Part shown: positions 19,055-28,150 of the stretch, in pieces
How positions within the stretch are numbered: position 1 is the first letter of the stretch
How the letters are laid out: each line of letters opens with the position of its first letter
Assembly: GCF_009870785.1 (NCBI RefSeq)
Contig: NZ_WTWX01000006.1
Span: forward strand, 1-64,000
DNA: 64,000 nt
Reading direction: 5' to 3'
From: Paenibacillus sp. An7
GTDB taxonomy: Bacteria > Bacillota > Bacilli > Paenibacillales > Paenibacillaceae
Position numbers and translations under genes: made by a program
The notes under the pieces: generated by a model
Databases searched by the model: none
Seen by the model: only the letters and a program-made list of their open reading frames with translations
Told to the model about the DNA's origin: nothing

Positions 19055-21850
19055 ATGAAAAAATGGATCTCCACAGCAGTCATTGCTGCCTTAATTACAG
19101 CAAGTGTTCCGCCTGTCGTGTCTCACGCAGCAACAGCCATACAGATTTACATTGATAATGAGAAATTATCAGCTTCACAACCCCCAATTATGAAAGGCGC
19201 CAGAGTACTCGTTCCACTTCGGTCTATTTTTGAAGGGCTGAACGCTAAGGTCGTATGGAACAATAAGTCGAAGACGGTTACGGCAACGAAAGGCGATCAG
19301 ACCGTATCACTAAAGATCGGATCAAAGACGGCTACTATTAATGGCAACACGGTCTATCTGGATATTCCCGCCTCTGTAGTTAAGGGGAATACCATGGTTC
19401 CCATTCGTTTTGTAACGGAAGCATTGGGAGAAGAAGTGTACTGGAACTCACAGGCCAAACGTGTGGACATCGTCACAAAGAGCGATGATTTGTCTACTTC
19501 GACTATTACAACGACTGTAGGTACTCAGTATGGTGACGGCCGGGATATAAAAGTAAACTTCACACCTTCGCAGAACGAAGGGGGAGTATACGAATATCGT
19601 GTCATGTTAGTCAAGGATACGAGTGCAGGTAACTTTACACTTAATGCAGCCATGAATATAACCTCTGCGAACTATACTGAAGTAAGCAAAAGAAATGGAA
19701 ATGTGAGTGTCACTTTAGGAGAGAACACAAGGGATGTGAGCGGAGAAAAGATTAGATCCGGCGTAACTTACAAAGTGTATGTATTAACCGTTGGAAATGA
19801 TGTAGCTAACTATGCCTCACTTCTTTCATCCGCTCGAAATTCAATTACCCTGACAGCAAAACCAGCGGTTCAAGCGGTAAGTGAACTGCGTGTCAAAGAT
19901 GTTGCAAATAACGGAGATGGCCGTGATCTTCAGATTAGTTTCAAACAGCCTGGAACGACGTCTGATATTAACAGCTACCGTGCCTTTATCGTTAAGACCA
20001 AAGACGCCTCTTCTTTTGATCTAAATGCGGCGAACCGTGCTTCGAGCAGTTACTCGACAGTCATCGGTAAATCAGGAAGTTCCGTGATTACGACGACCCT
20101 TTCTTCTTCATCCCGTGATGTATCAGGGGATCTTATCAAGAATGGAACGGCATATACGCTGTTTGTTCTCTCAACTAGTACGAATACGAATGATAAACAG
20201 AATCGACTGTCCTCTGGTTCTTCGAGCTTCACATTGGATGGAAGTACACTGACTGCTCCTTCCATTACATCGGTAACCGACCGAAGTGATTACGGAGATG
20301 CACGAGACCTGCAGGTTTCTTTCAACAAGACAGGTGACGAGTCAAAAGTAGGCTTTTATCGGGTGTTTGTAGTCCGCAATAATAACAGCTCTTCATTTAC
20401 CATGAGTGAAGCGAATAAAGTATCTTCGGGAAGCTATTATGATATTTCGAAGAATGGAAAAAATCAGACGATTACACTGCCGCAAAGCCTAAAAGATACG
20501 AGTGGAATTACGGTTCGTGAAGGAGAAAGCTATCGTGTGTTCGTAGTAGCGATGGGAAATCAGCAAGGAGGATATGAGAACTTATTATCATCTTCCTCTA
20601 ATGTAATCTCCTTAAGTAACAACTCGGTATCAAAACCGGCGACAAGTGTAGCGGTAAGTGATATTCAGGATTACGGAGACGGACGGGACTTACAGGTTAC
20701 CTTTAACAAATCATCTGAAGAATCTCGCGTAGATCATTACCGTGTATTTGTAGTGAAGTCAGGCAATGCAGGAAGCTTCGACCTTTCTAGAGCGAATGGG
20801 ATGAGCAGCGATCGGTATACAAGAGTAAATAAAACAGGCGGAAATCTGAAGTTTACACTCGCATCGGGAGCAAAAGATACAGATGGATCAGCGATCCGCA
20901 GCGGGGTGAGTTACCGGGTATTCGTACTTGCCGTAAGTAACCGCGGAGATAGTAAGCTAAATGCACTGTCATCTGCTTCTTCAGCAGTACAGTTGTCTTC
21001 AAGCAGTGTTAGACCTGCTTCTAATGTATCTGCGAATATCAAAGGAAATAATGGCGACGGCCGTGATGTGACGATCGCTTTCCAAAAAGCTTCGGATGAA
21101 ACCGGAATATCCCGTTACCTGATCATGCTTGTGCGAGCAGATGAAGCAAGCCGCTTTGATCTTTCCGCAGCAAATCGTGTATCGTCAAGTAATTACACAG
21201 CAGTAAATAAAAACGGATCAAATATCTCAAAGCTTCTTGGAGAAGGAACCAGGGATATTAACGGGAATAAGCTCGCTGCAGGTATCAGCTATAAAGCGTT
21301 TGTTCTCTCACTAGCAGATGGTTCAACCCGTTCGGACAATGCTTTATCCGATGGATCAAGTAACTTTACACTGAGCCAGCCTGCAGTTCAGGTAGATCAA
21401 GCGAGTATTACGAAGGTAGAGAATAAGCCAAATGGAAACCCTGCAATCCAAGTGAATTTCAATAAAGCAGGGAATGAGAAAGGTCTTTCTTTCTATGCAG
21501 TAATTGCTGTTAAAGCAGCTTCAGCTAGCCAGTTTACTTTGGATCAAGCGAATGCCTTGCCAAGATCACAATACACATCCGTAAGTAAAACGGGTGGAAA
21601 CGGAGTCGCCACGATAGATACTTCGGCGCTGGATTCAGAGGGAAGTTCACTGAAACCAGGAGTTAGTTACCGATTCTTTGTTCTATCTGTAGCCGATGGA
21701 GATAAAGCAACGATTAACAGTTTATCCCGAGCTAGCGATTCCATTGTCCTTGAAGAAATAACACCGATGAAAGAAGAAAAGAAAGAAGAACCGAAAGCAG
21801 AGCTGAATGGGGAAAAGAAAGAAGAACCAAAAGAAGATAAGGGGAACTAG
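19055..21850 (+). CDS. Secreted protein: copper amine oxidase-like N-terminal domain plus six Fn3-like repeats
   Basis: The 931-residue product starts with a signal peptide (MKKWISTAVIAALITASVPP, probable cut after VSHA near residue 25). Residues about 28-140 form a Cu_amine_oxidN1-type domain (GARVLVPLRSIFEGLNAKVVWN, PIRFVTEALGEEVYWN), common in Paenibacillus surface proteins and not itself catalytic. Six repeats follow, with the hallmark GDGRD-like strand at residues 160, 287, 414, 541, 667 and 794 (last copy degenerate, NGNP). Each repeat also has YRVFVVK and a GVSYRVFVL strand, giving a Fn3-like beta-sandwich pattern. The tail is Lys/Glu/Pro-rich without an LPXTG anchor. A role in cell surface or matrix adhesion is inference. 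Confidence 0.85.
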   Translation: MKKWISTAVIAALITASVPPVVSHAATAIQIYIDNEKLSASQPPIMKGARVLVPLRSIFEGLNAKVVWNNKSKTVTATKGDQTVSLKIGSKTATINGNTVYLDIPASVVKGNTMVPIRFVTEALGEEVYWNSQAKRVDIVTKSDDLSTSTITTTVGTQYGDGRDIKVNFTPSQNEGGVYEYRVMLVKDTSAGNFTLNAAMNITSANYTEVSKRNGNVSVTLGENTRDVSGEKIRSGVTYKVYVLTVGNDVANYASLLSSARNSITLTAKPAVQAVSELRVKDVANNGDGRDLQISFKQPGTTSDINSYRAFIVKTKDASSFDLNAANRASSSYSTVIGKSGSSVITTTLSSSSRDVSGDLIKNGTAYTLFVLSTSTNTNDKQNRLSSGSSSFTLDGSTLTAPSITSVTDRSDYGDARDLQVSFNKTGDESKVGFYRVFVVRNNNSSSFTMSEANKVSSGSYYDISKNGKNQTITLPQSLKDTSGITVREGESYRVFVVAMGNQQGGYENLLSSSSNVISLSNNSVSKPATSVAVSDIQDYGDGRDLQVTFNKSSEESRVDHYRVFVVKSGNAGSFDLSRANGMSSDRYTRVNKTGGNLKFTLASGAKDTDGSAIRSGVSYRVFVLAVSNRGDSKLNALSSASSAVQLSSSSVRPASNVSANIKGNNGDGRDVTIAFQKASDETGISRYLIMLVRADEASRFDLSAANRVSSSNYTAVNKNGSNISKLLGEGTRDINGNKLAAGISYKAFVLSLADGSTRSDNALSDGSSNFTLSQPAVQVDQASITKVENKPNGNPAIQVNFNKAGNEKGLSFYAVIAVKAASASQFTLDQANALPRSQYTSVSKTGGNGVATIDTSALDSEGSSLKPGVSYRFFVLSVADGDKATINSLSRASDSIVLEEITPMKEEKKEEPKAELNGEKKEEPKEDKGN

Positions 21851-21889
21851 GCAGATTGGAAATAAGGCAATTTAAATAGAGAATGAGGA

Positions 21890-21948
21890 ATAAAAGCCGG
21901 GACCATGGAGTATGGTTCTGGCTTTTATGCTTGCCAGCGTTTTTTTTT
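21890..21948. terminator. Bidirectional intrinsic terminator
   Basis: A 17-bp stem (ATAAAAGCCGGGACCAT at 21890 with ATGGTTCTGGCTTTTAT at 21912, two G-U pairs) lies between convergent genes. A T-run at 21940 follows on the + strand. Confidence 0.85.
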
Positions 21949-21963
21949 GATAAGGGCGCGAGA

Positions 21964-22989
21964 TTACCGAATCATCCTGCGATACACCGCTGGAGTAAGA
22001 CCTTCTAATTTCTTAAACGTTTTAATAAAATATCCCGCATCCGTATATCCCAGATCCTCGCTGATTTGATGGATGGGAAGATTGGTTTCTTCAAGCAGCT
22101 GCTTTGCCCATTCCATTTTCAGCCTAGGTACAAATACAGAAAAATTCTCTCCCGTTTCTTTTGTGAAGATTCGGCTGAAATAGCTTGGACTCACGTGACA
22201 TAACTTTGCCATTTCCTGCAGCGTAATATTCTCATTCTTGTGATGATAAATATACTCAAAAGCTGGGGTAAGCAGTGGATTCATTGTCTGAAAATCATGG
22301 GTTGTGAACTTCTTGATTTTGCTGTCGATCATCGTGTTAACCAGCTCATGCTGCATGGCTTCCATATTTTTAAATGCTTTTACGGATGGAACGTGAGCCG
22401 GAACTGTAAGCGGTATGTCCTGTGACAGCGCCTTTTTATACATTTCAATGGTAGCATTCTTCTGAATGGACTCTTCAACAATATAAGTAGAAAGCTGAAG
22501 CAGCATCTCTGCCGCTTTGGCTACCTCATCGTAAGTAAGCTGCGGCAGTGCATTATATTCTTTTTCAAGTGCTTTAAATTTAGCCCGGCTTTCCGTATTC
22601 TCAGGACGATTCACAATCTGTTCAAGATATAATTCCTGATCCGTAAGTTTAATCTGTCCTGCCATAATCGCTCCCACATATTGACCATCAACAAGGATCG
22701 GAATGGCTATATCCACGATATTAAAATGACAGGAGTATATGTAGGGTTTGTTCGTTCGAACCGCCTCCAGCCCGCCTCTGGCATCACATTTCTGGCAGTA
22801 CTCAGACAGCATCTCGTCTTTACGCACAGCTTGACAGAAGGACTGGCAATGACTGTGTTTCGTGACAGGGACACCTTTATAATCGACCGTAATGATCGCC
22901 ATTTTTGTTACAAGGGAGAGAGAATCTTGAAGCCCATGCCATTTATCAATATCAATGATTTGACTCAGATGGAAGTGTACTGGTTTCAT
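21964..22989 (-). CDS. PocR-domain AraC-family transcriptional regulator
   Basis: The 341-residue protein has an N-terminal PocR-type sensory domain (about residues 8-175). Its cysteines CQSFCQAVRKDEMLSEYCQKC and the AIPILVDGQYVGAIMAGQ strand are typical of PocR. A C-terminal AraC double HTH (about 240-341) follows: ITLQEMAKLCHVSPSYFSRIF and ISEDLGYTDAGYFIKTFKKLEG. PocR domains sense small diols such as 1,2-propanediol or glycerol-like ligands. Divergent transcription from gldA-dhaKL suggests it controls that operon. AGGAG 9 bp before the ATG supports the start. Confidence 0.9.
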   Translation of the reverse strand: MKPVHFHLSQIIDIDKWHGLQDSLSLVTKMAIITVDYKGVPVTKHSHCQSFCQAVRKDEMLSEYCQKCDARGGLEAVRTNKPYIYSCHFNIVDIAIPILVDGQYVGAIMAGQIKLTDQELYLEQIVNRPENTESRAKFKALEKEYNALPQLTYDEVAKAAEMLLQLSTYIVEESIQKNATIEMYKKALSQDIPLTVPAHVPSVKAFKNMEAMQHELVNTMIDSKIKKFTTHDFQTMNPLLTPAFEYIYHHKNENITLQEMAKLCHVSPSYFSRIFTKETGENFSVFVPRLKMEWAKQLLEETNLPIHQISEDLGYTDAGYFIKTFKKLEGLTPAVYRRMIR

Positions 22990-23299
22990 AGTGGTGTACT
23001 CCTAAAGTGAAAAATTGAAGTTAGATGCTTAATTTCTTCTTAATAGTATATCTTTTTACGGAAGCAAAGTACATAAAAGTACTATTTATAATAGTTTAGT
23101 GCAAAAAAACACAATAAGAAAACGCTTTAATTAGTAATCGGAGTTCAATGTAATGTGATTGGGTAAAAAATATAATAGAGATATAGAAAAAGTAATGCTA
23201 GAGAAACAGAAAAAAGGATAGAGAAGCAAAAAGAAGATAGAGAAACAGAAAAAAGATAAAAGATAAAAGATAATTGAACCATTTTCCTAGGAGGTAATA
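22990..23299. other. 310-bp divergent regulatory region (regulator / gldA)
   Basis: The region holds a TATAAT at 23087, a cre-like site at 23117-23130, and an A/G-rich leader (23190-23275) built of AGATAGAGAAA-like words just before the gldA ribosome site AGGAGG at 23289. No gene is seen. Confidence 0.6.
23117..23130 (+). promoter_or_regulatory. cre-like site (CcpA carbon catabolite control)
   Basis: AGAAAACGCTTTAA matches the cre pattern TGAAAACGCTTTCA at 12 of 14 positions, including the central AAACGCTTT. It lies between the PocR/AraC regulator and the glycerol/dihydroxyacetone genes, a sensible CcpA target. Confidence 0.6.
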
Positions 23300-24436
23300 A
23301 TGATGAGAAGAGCTTTTATTAGTCCAACGAAATATGTACAAGGTGAAAATGAACTTTTAAATTTAGGATATTTTATTCGCACATTCGGTGAATCTGCATT
23401 ACTGATTGCTCATCCCGATGATATCGCTCGTGTAAAAGAACAACTAAACACAACTTCAGATAAATTTAATGTAACTTTTGTAGAAGGTGGATTCGGCGGA
23501 GAATGTACCCGCGAGGAGATCGCTAGACTACAAGAACTTGCAAAAGAAAAGAACTGTGACTGTACAATTGGCCTTGGCGGAGGGAAAGCCATAGACACAG
23601 CGAAGTGTGTAGCTGAAGGGGAAGCTCTGATTATCGTACCAACCATTGCTGCAACAGATGCACCTACAAGCCATTCTGCTGTACTTTATACGGAAGATGG
23701 GGCATTTGATGATTACGCTTACTTCAAACAAAGTCCAAGTGTGGTTATGATTGATACTACGATTATTGCGAATGCACCTACTCGTTTCCTTGTTTCCGGA
23801 ATGGGCGATGCTCTATCCACTTATTTTGAAGCAAGAGCAACGGCTAGATCTTACTCTAGTGTGAACGCAGGTCTCCCTTGCGGCGTACTTGACGGAAGCG
23901 CTCCAAAAGTAGTCGGTACAAAAGCAGCGCTTGCGCTTGCAAAACTATGTTATGAAACCTTGCTTGAAGATGGACTGAATGCGAAGGTTGCATGTGATTG
24001 CAACTTAGTAACTCCAGCGCTTGAGAATATTGTAGAGACAAACATCTTGCTGTCCGGACTTGGTTTTGAAAGTGCAGGTCTTGCAGCAGCTCATGCGATC
24101 CACAATGGACTTACTGCACTGGAAGGCACACATCATTATTTCCACGGTGAAAAAGTAGCGTTTAGTACCATCGCTCAATTGGTGCTTGAAAATGCTCCGA
24201 AAGAAGAGCTGGACGAAGTTCTTGCTTTCTGTGTATCCATCGGACTTCCCGTATGTCTTGCTGATATCGGTGTTGATACAGTGACAGTGGAAGAACTGAA
24301 AGAAGTGGCGAGAAAAGCATGTATTCCAGAGGAATCGATTCACTCCATGCCATTCCCGGTAACCGAAGAAGCAGTTGTTGCTTCCATCATGGTTGCTGAC
24401 CAAATTGGACGAGAATATAAACAAAAGTTAGGGTGA
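23300..24436 (+). CDS. gldA: Glycerol dehydrogenase (NAD-dependent, iron-type alcohol dehydrogenase family)
   Basis: GldA oxidises glycerol to dihydroxyacetone with NAD. The 378-residue protein has the NAD loop TIGLGGGKAIDTAK, the IVPTIAATDAPTSHSAVLYT segment, and metal ligands in GMGDALSTYFEA (Asp), AAHAIHNGLTAL (His) and THHYFHGEKVAF (His). The C-terminal SMPFPVTEEAVVASIMVADQIG is typical of GldA. AGGAGG at 23289 is 5 bp from ATG 23300 and 8 bp from ATG 23303, so the second ATG may be used. Its product feeds the dihydroxyacetone kinase five bases downstream. Confidence 0.94.
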   Translation: MMRRAFISPTKYVQGENELLNLGYFIRTFGESALLIAHPDDIARVKEQLNTTSDKFNVTFVEGGFGGECTREEIARLQELAKEKNCDCTIGLGGGKAIDTAKCVAEGEALIIVPTIAATDAPTSHSAVLYTEDGAFDDYAYFKQSPSVVMIDTTIIANAPTRFLVSGMGDALSTYFEARATARSYSSVNAGLPCGVLDGSAPKVVGTKAALALAKLCYETLLEDGLNAKVACDCNLVTPALENIVETNILLSGLGFESAGLAAAHAIHNGLTALEGTHHYFHGEKVAFSTIAQLVLENAPKEELDEVLAFCVSIGLPVCLADIGVDTVTVEELKEVARKACIPEESIHSMPFPVTEEAVVASIMVADQIGREYKQKLG

Positions 24437-24441
24437 ACGAT

Positions 24442-26199
24442 ATGAAAAAAATAATGAACAAACCGGAAACACTTGTAAGAGAAATGGCGAATGGTATAAT
24501 TCTCGCTCATCCAGAACTTACATTTGATTCAAGATATAAAATCATTGCGAAAAAAGAACTTAACCCGAACAAAGTCACGCTGATCAGCGGCGGAGGGAGC
24601 GGTCATGAACCCGCACACGCAGGTTTTGTAGGGAAAGGGATGCTAGATGTAGCCGTCTGCGGAGACGTATTTGCTTCTCCATCTCAGATTCAAGTCTACC
24701 AAGCGCTTCGCGGGTCACGCAGTGACAAAGGTACGCTGCTTATTATTAAAAATTACAGCGGGGACATCATGAACTTCCGTAATGCTGCCCATCTGGCAAG
24801 AGAAGACGGAATTACCGTTGACTATGTAAAAGTAGAAGATGATATCGCAGTGGAAGACAGCCTGTACACAGTAGGTAAGCGCGGTGTAGCAGGTACCGTA
24901 TTTGTTCATAAGATTGCGGGAGCTGCAGCAGAACTGGGCAAATCACTGACAGAAGTTAAAGAAGCGGCTCAAAAAGCAGCGGATCGTACAAAAAGTATTG
25001 GCTTTGCCCTGACTTCTTGTACCGTTCCTGCTAAAGGAAGCCCTACGTTCCAACTGAACGAGGATGAGATTGAATATGGAGTAGGTATTCATGGTGAGCC
25101 AGGGATTCGGCGTGAGAAAATGCTTTCTGCTGATGAACTTGCTGGCCGAATGGTTGAAGATTTGCTGAAACATATGGACCCGAATGGTGAAGATGAGTAT
25201 GCTGTTCTCGTTAATGGCTTTGGAGGTTCACCGCTTCAGGAGCTGTATTTGCTGAATAACGCAGTCATGAGAGAGATGAAGGCGAGAGGCAAAAAGGTGA
25301 TGAAGGTTCTCGTTGGTGACTATATGACAAGTATTGATATGGCAGGCGCATCTTTGTCACTGATGCAGCTTGATGAGGAGCTAAAAAATCTGCTTGCTGT
25401 AGAGTGTGAGACACCGGCGCTCACCATGAGAGGTCCTCTAACCGAAGTGACCTACACAGACAAAGTGGAAGAAGTTCAAGGAGATGCAGGTAAGAAACCA
25501 TCTTATACTGTAGAAACCTCTGAAGATGATTCAAAGGTACAAAATGAGCAGCTCTCTCTTAATAATCTGATCTATTATATCGACAAGATGAGTGAGATCA
25601 TTATTAAAAATGAGGGACCGTTCTGTGATCTCGATTCTCATGCAGGAGATGGTGATTTCGGTACAAGTATTGCGACCGGATTTAAACAACTCAAAAAAGA
25701 ATGGGATCACGTACTAGAGAAAAGTTCCAGCATGTCTGAATTCCTTGATGCATGTTCTCTTATTATTATGGAGAAATGCGGCGGGGCTTCAGGTCCAATC
25801 TGGGGATCGGCTTTCCGCGCAGCAAGTAAAAGTGCAGGCGAGAAAGAAGTTCTTGGGGTGCAGGACGTTGCTGATCTGTTCTCTGCTGTAGTGAAAGGTA
25901 TTCAGGATACAGGAGAAAGATCCTTTGGACGCGGAGCAGTGGTGGGTGACAAGACACTCATTGATGCGCTTGTACCTATGGCTGATTCCTGGCAGAAGAG
26001 TGCAGAAGCAGGAGAAGATTTGAAGACGGCTTCTGAAAAAGCTGCACAAGCTGCGGTGGATGGTGCGAAGAAAACCGAAGAAATCGTTGCTCGTATGGGA
26101 AGAGCAGGAACGGTCGGAGAACGAAGCATTGGATATCCAGATGCAGGAGCTTATGCCATCGGATTTATTTTCACCGAGTTGTCTGAAGCAATGAAATAA
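24442..26199 (+). CDS. dhaK: Dihydroxyacetone kinase, single-chain DhaK-DhaL type
   Basis: The enzyme phosphorylates dihydroxyacetone to DHAP. The 585-residue chain fuses a DhaK domain (about 1-325) with a DhaL domain (about 375-585). The DhaK part has ISGGGSGHEPAHAGFVG and GVGIHGEPGIRRE, whose His binds the substrate covalently. The DhaL part has FCDLDSHAGDGDFGTS, the nucleotide-Mg site. This architecture matches ATP-dependent kinases (Citrobacter type) rather than PTS-dependent ones, and no DhaM gene is nearby. The ATG at 24442 has AGGGTGA upstream; the in-frame GTG at 24433 overlaps the gldA stop. Confidence 0.93.
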   Translation: MKKIMNKPETLVREMANGIILAHPELTFDSRYKIIAKKELNPNKVTLISGGGSGHEPAHAGFVGKGMLDVAVCGDVFASPSQIQVYQALRGSRSDKGTLLIIKNYSGDIMNFRNAAHLAREDGITVDYVKVEDDIAVEDSLYTVGKRGVAGTVFVHKIAGAAAELGKSLTEVKEAAQKAADRTKSIGFALTSCTVPAKGSPTFQLNEDEIEYGVGIHGEPGIRREKMLSADELAGRMVEDLLKHMDPNGEDEYAVLVNGFGGSPLQELYLLNNAVMREMKARGKKVMKVLVGDYMTSIDMAGASLSLMQLDEELKNLLAVECETPALTMRGPLTEVTYTDKVEEVQGDAGKKPSYTVETSEDDSKVQNEQLSLNNLIYYIDKMSEIIIKNEGPFCDLDSHAGDGDFGTSIATGFKQLKKEWDHVLEKSSSMSEFLDACSLIIMEKCGGASGPIWGSAFRAASKSAGEKEVLGVQDVADLFSAVVKGIQDTGERSFGRGAVVGDKTLIDALVPMADSWQKSAEAGEDLKTASEKAAQAAVDGAKKTEEIVARMGRAGTVGERSIGYPDAGAYAIGFIFTELSEAMK

Positions 26200-26221
26200 C
26201 GAGCTCTTATCCTATATTAAG

Positions 26222-26275
26222 AGGCTGCCAACGTATCGTTACCTATCGATACGTTGGCAGCCTTTTGTTTTATTT
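26222..26275. terminator. Strong bidirectional terminator
   Basis: A perfect 17-bp stem (AGGCTGCCAACGTATCG at 26222, CGATACGTTGGCAGCCT at 26247) with an 8-nt loop and T-rich tail ends the dhaKL operon. It also serves the convergent membrane protein gene. Confidence 0.93.
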
Positions 26276-27022
26276 TTTTCGTTTACGAACAAAGATTGGA
26301 TAGATCAAGAGGAGAGCAATAAGTCCGATGATGAGAAATGTGATAGAAGAAAGCTCGATAATCGGAAGGACCCTTCCGAGTGTATATCCTAGTAGTAGAA
26401 TCACTACAACGACGATGAGATATTTGAGCATAGATGCAAGCTGAAACCCTTTTTTTCTTACAGAGGATTGAACATCATCGGTCTCGTTATTGAAAGAAAG
26501 CAGTACCTGAATCAGTACAATGGCTCCGCCTGCGATAAGAGTTAAAGTAAATAAGCTGATCCGAGTATAGGGAGTCGGGTCCTCACCGCTCCATTTTGTT
26601 ACGAATCCGATAAATCCCATAAGTACAAAAACAATCGAAATCGCTGACCAAGCAATCAGTAAATTGAATGAAATGCCTCTTGTTTCTCCCTCTGTCGCAG
26701 AAGATGGAATTTTAGATTTCGTATCCTTTGGTGAAGTCCGCTCCGTATCCGTTTGCGGTCTGTATTTCTGTTCTAGTTCTTTTATGTATCCCAGCTGATT
26801 ACCTTCATAGATGGATTCAGGTGCATCCCCTTTGTTTTGTGCTTCTACAAGGCGCTTAGCAGCATCGAGGAGCAGTTCTTCCTGCTTCTGTGCTGGAATA
26901 GGCGTGTCACTGACATTCCTAGAGAAAGACTCATAAAAGGCTAAGGTACTTTCCTGCATCTGTCCTAGAAAAGTATTCCTGCGATTACGGAGCAGCATGA
27001 TCTGTTTGTTGTTCGGTTTCAT
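26270..27022 (-). CDS. DUF1129-like integral membrane protein
   Basis: The 250-residue product has an N-terminal helical cytosolic region (about 1-120; NRRNTFLGQMQESTLAFYESF and LLLDAAKRLVEAQNKGDAPESIYE). This resembles the DUF1048/DUF1129 type that precedes membrane segments. Four hydrophobic helices follow (about 128-150, 165-185, 200-220, 225-245) and a basic C-terminus RKRKK. Function unknown. The ATG at 27022 has AAGGAGAG at good spacing; an ORF extension to 27058 is not needed. Confidence 0.7.
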   Translation of the reverse strand: MKPNNKQIMLLRNRRNTFLGQMQESTLAFYESFSRNVSDTPIPAQKQEELLLDAAKRLVEAQNKGDAPESIYEGNQLGYIKELEQKYRPQTDTERTSPKDTKSKIPSSATEGETRGISFNLLIAWSAISIVFVLMGFIGFVTKWSGEDPTPYTRISLFTLTLIAGGAIVLIQVLLSFNNETDDVQSSVRKKGFQLASMLKYLIVVVVILLLGYTLGRVLPIIELSSITFLIIGLIALLLIYPIFVRKRKK

Positions 27023-27113
27023 TCGTGTTCTCTCCTTCGGAGTACAGGCTCTGCTCATAAATTATACGGGAGGATATCTTAATTCGCAAAAATGGATACA
27101 GAAAAAGGTTTGA

Positions 27114-27143
27114 TTGACTTTTTTAGCAGGTGGATGCTACACT
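27114..27143 (+). promoter_or_regulatory. Probable sigma-A promoter of the alpha/beta hydrolase gene
   Basis: TTGACT (27114) and TACACT (27138) are separated by 18 bp, about 75 bp before the ATG at 27218. Confidence 0.5.
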
Positions 27144-27217
27144 AATTTTACTTTAATTCACATTAAACCTATCGGATTTAAATAAATAGATATATTTCAT
27201 GCTTAGGAGGCTCTTTT

Positions 27218-28048
27218 ATGGAAAGACAAATTGTTATTCGTCACGGTGAGGAAGAACTGGCTGCAACGATTCATTATCCTGTTGTACCTGAACTGCAAGA
27301 AGGAGAACGTCCTTCACGTGTACCGCTTATTATCATATGTCACGGCTTTGTAGGCAGCCGGATTGGTGTGGATCGTCTTTTTGTAAAAACGGGCCGAGAA
27401 CTTGCGGAAGATGGATATTTAGTGCTTCGTTTTGATTACATTGGGTGCGGTGAAAGCAGCGGAGAGTATGGAGCAGAAGGCCTTGAATCGATGATTAATC
27501 AGACACGCACAGTTCTCGATTATGCCATCCAGTGCTGTGACGTTGATCCTAAGAGAATTACGCTTTTGGGACACAGCCTTGGCGGAGCAACAGCACTGCT
27601 TACAGCGGTGAGAGATAAGCGTGTGAATAGACTAATCATGTGGTCAGCAGTAGGTTATCCGTTTAGTGATATCGTGAAGATTACGGGCCGCAGTACCTAT
27701 AATCAATCTGTAAAAGAAGGAAGCGCAGATCATCTCGGTTATAATTTTAATCCGGTGTTCTTTGATTCGCTGGCTCAGTTTCAGCCGTTTCAGGAGGCAG
27801 TTAAATTTACGGGAGATGTACTTATTGCGCATGGAACAAGCGATGATACCATTCCGGTCGATTATGCTTTTTTATATCAGAAAATATTTTGGATGCGTTC
27901 CACGGGGCGCTGTGATAAAGATATTATTTTCCAGGGAAATCATACCTATTCATCGGGACCAGAGCGTGAGCAGCTTATCAAACGTACCCGTGCCTGGCTT
28001 GCTGAACAGAATCGGATCGACGAGGACTGGCAGCACTGGATGATCTGA
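27218..28048 (+). CDS. Alpha/beta hydrolase (serine aminopeptidase S33-like)
   Basis: The 276-residue protein has PLIIICHGFVGSRIGVDRLF (oxyanion), LVLRFDYIGCGESSGEYG, the nucleophile elbow ITLLGHSLGGATAL (Ser), the acid region IAHGTSDDTIPVDYAF (Asp) and the His in FQGNHTYSSGPERE. Most relatives are annotated as cytosolic esterases or feruloyl-esterase-like hydrolases; the substrate is unknown. AGGAGG lies 9 bp before the ATG. It has its own promoter. Confidence 0.85.
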   Translation: MERQIVIRHGEEELAATIHYPVVPELQEGERPSRVPLIIICHGFVGSRIGVDRLFVKTGRELAEDGYLVLRFDYIGCGESSGEYGAEGLESMINQTRTVLDYAIQCCDVDPKRITLLGHSLGGATALLTAVRDKRVNRLIMWSAVGYPFSDIVKITGRSTYNQSVKEGSADHLGYNFNPVFFDSLAQFQPFQEAVKFTGDVLIAHGTSDDTIPVDYAFLYQKIFWMRSTGRCDKDIIFQGNHTYSSGPEREQLIKRTRAWLAEQNRIDEDWQHWMI

Positions 28049-28150
28049 TGAAAAATTATGAAATTCTCCCTGAAAATGATTGGAATTCTTACATTCTAGC
28101 GTTAAAATAAAGGGGCAACCATTATACTTGTGTCTGGAGGCTTGGCAGCG

